Shown here one piece after another: positions 14,413 through 14,701 of a stretch of DNA of 14,701 bases. The DNA is taken from assembly GCA_016295505.1 (NCBI GenBank), contig JAEDLC010000040.1, positions 1-14,701 of the forward strand, in the 5' to 3' direction. The position numbers and the translations under genes were made by a program. The number at the start of each line of letters is the position of its first letter. Position 1 is the first letter of the stretch. The stretch comes from Dorea sp. (GTDB taxonomy: Bacteria; Bacillota_A; Clostridia; Lachnospirales; Lachnospiraceae). The notes beneath the pieces were generated by a model that ran no database searches, was not told the DNA's origin, and saw nothing but the letters and a program-made list of their open reading frames with translations.

Positions 14413-14701
14413 TGGGGATTGTAGTAGAAAATCCTGGGGTACAGACCACCGTACAGGATGAAGGACGATTCGGATATCAGCAGTTTGGTGTATCACCGGC
14501 AGGTCCTATGGATACACAGTCGTTTTACCTGGCAAATATTCTGGTAGGGAATAAACGAAGCGAAGGGGTTCTTGAGATGACGTTCTCCGGGGCCACAATT
14601 CGGTTTGAAAAAGATAATGTGATTGCCATCACAGGTGCGGATATGTCTCCGACGATCAATAAAGAACCTGTGCCGATGTATCAGGCAGTATTGATTCATG
14701 C
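14412..14701 (+). CDS. pxpC: 5-oxoprolinase subunit PxpC (KipA-like), truncated by window end
   Basis: Only the first 96 complete codons are inside the window. The start ATG (14412-14414) overlaps the pxpB stop (TAATG). The reading frame gives NPGVQTTVQDEGRFGYQQF, then GVSPAGPMD, an ANILVGN segment, LEMTFSGATIRF and ITGADMSP. These are the conserved N-terminal features of the biotin-dependent carboxylase-like/allophanate hydrolase subunit 2 family (PxpC, KipA). It acts with PxpB in 5-oxoprolinase. Truncation is due to the window edge and not to a mutation. Confidence 0.93.
   Translation, partial: MGIVVENPGVQTTVQDEGRFGYQQFGVSPAGPMDTQSFYLANILVGNKRSEGVLEMTFSGATIRFEKDNVIAITGADMSPTINKEPVPMYQAVLIH

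Overview
The window looks like chromosome from a low-to-mid GC Gram-positive anaerobe, most likely a Lachnospiraceae/Clostridia member. This rests on AAGGAGG-type ribosome binding sites 5-7 nt before most starts, a lipoprotein with a short lipobox signal, small CxxC and NapH-type iron-sulfur proteins, and the overall codon style. The species cannot be named from the sequence alone. I see no rRNA, tRNA, CRISPR array, insertion sequence or phage gene.

Layout. (1) 31-720, minus strand: an unrecognised protein with a long acidic N-terminus and two C-terminal membrane helices. (2) 919-6296, plus strand: a tightly packed SMC-type operon matching Wadjet jetA (kleisin), jetB (KITE-like) and jetC (SMC-like ATPase). 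The usual fourth gene, the nuclease jetD, is not in the window. In its place, 31 nt after jetC and with no terminator between, comes (3) 6328-9259: a cytosolic molybdopterin oxidoreductase and an MBL-fold hydrolase, followed by a possible 35-residue ORF (9264-9371) and a strong intrinsic terminator (9387-9419). (4) 9511-11124, plus strand: a thiol-redox module of a TlpA-like lipoprotein, a 51-residue CxxC membrane protein overlapping it, and a multi-cluster 4Fe-4S membrane protein, closed by a bidirectional terminator at 11136-11161. (5) 11214-12497, minus strand: a class V PLP enzyme. (6) 12626-13534, plus strand: a divergent LysR regulator whose promoter overlaps that of the PLP enzyme. (7) 13684 to the window end, plus strand: pxpB and the start of pxpC, subunits of 5-oxoprolinase.

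How they fit together. JetABC should form an SMC complex. Without JetD it either relies on a nuclease encoded elsewhere or works as a MksBEF-like DNA organiser. The lipoprotein, CxxC peptide and iron-sulfur membrane protein look like an electron relay that delivers reducing power across the membrane to extracytoplasmic thiols. The molybdoenzyme is a lone catalytic subunit of unknown substrate. The LysR regulator sits between a PLP enzyme and the oxoprolinase genes and is the natural candidate to control one or both, which suggests an amino-acid salvage locus. Every intergenic gap is under 300 bp.
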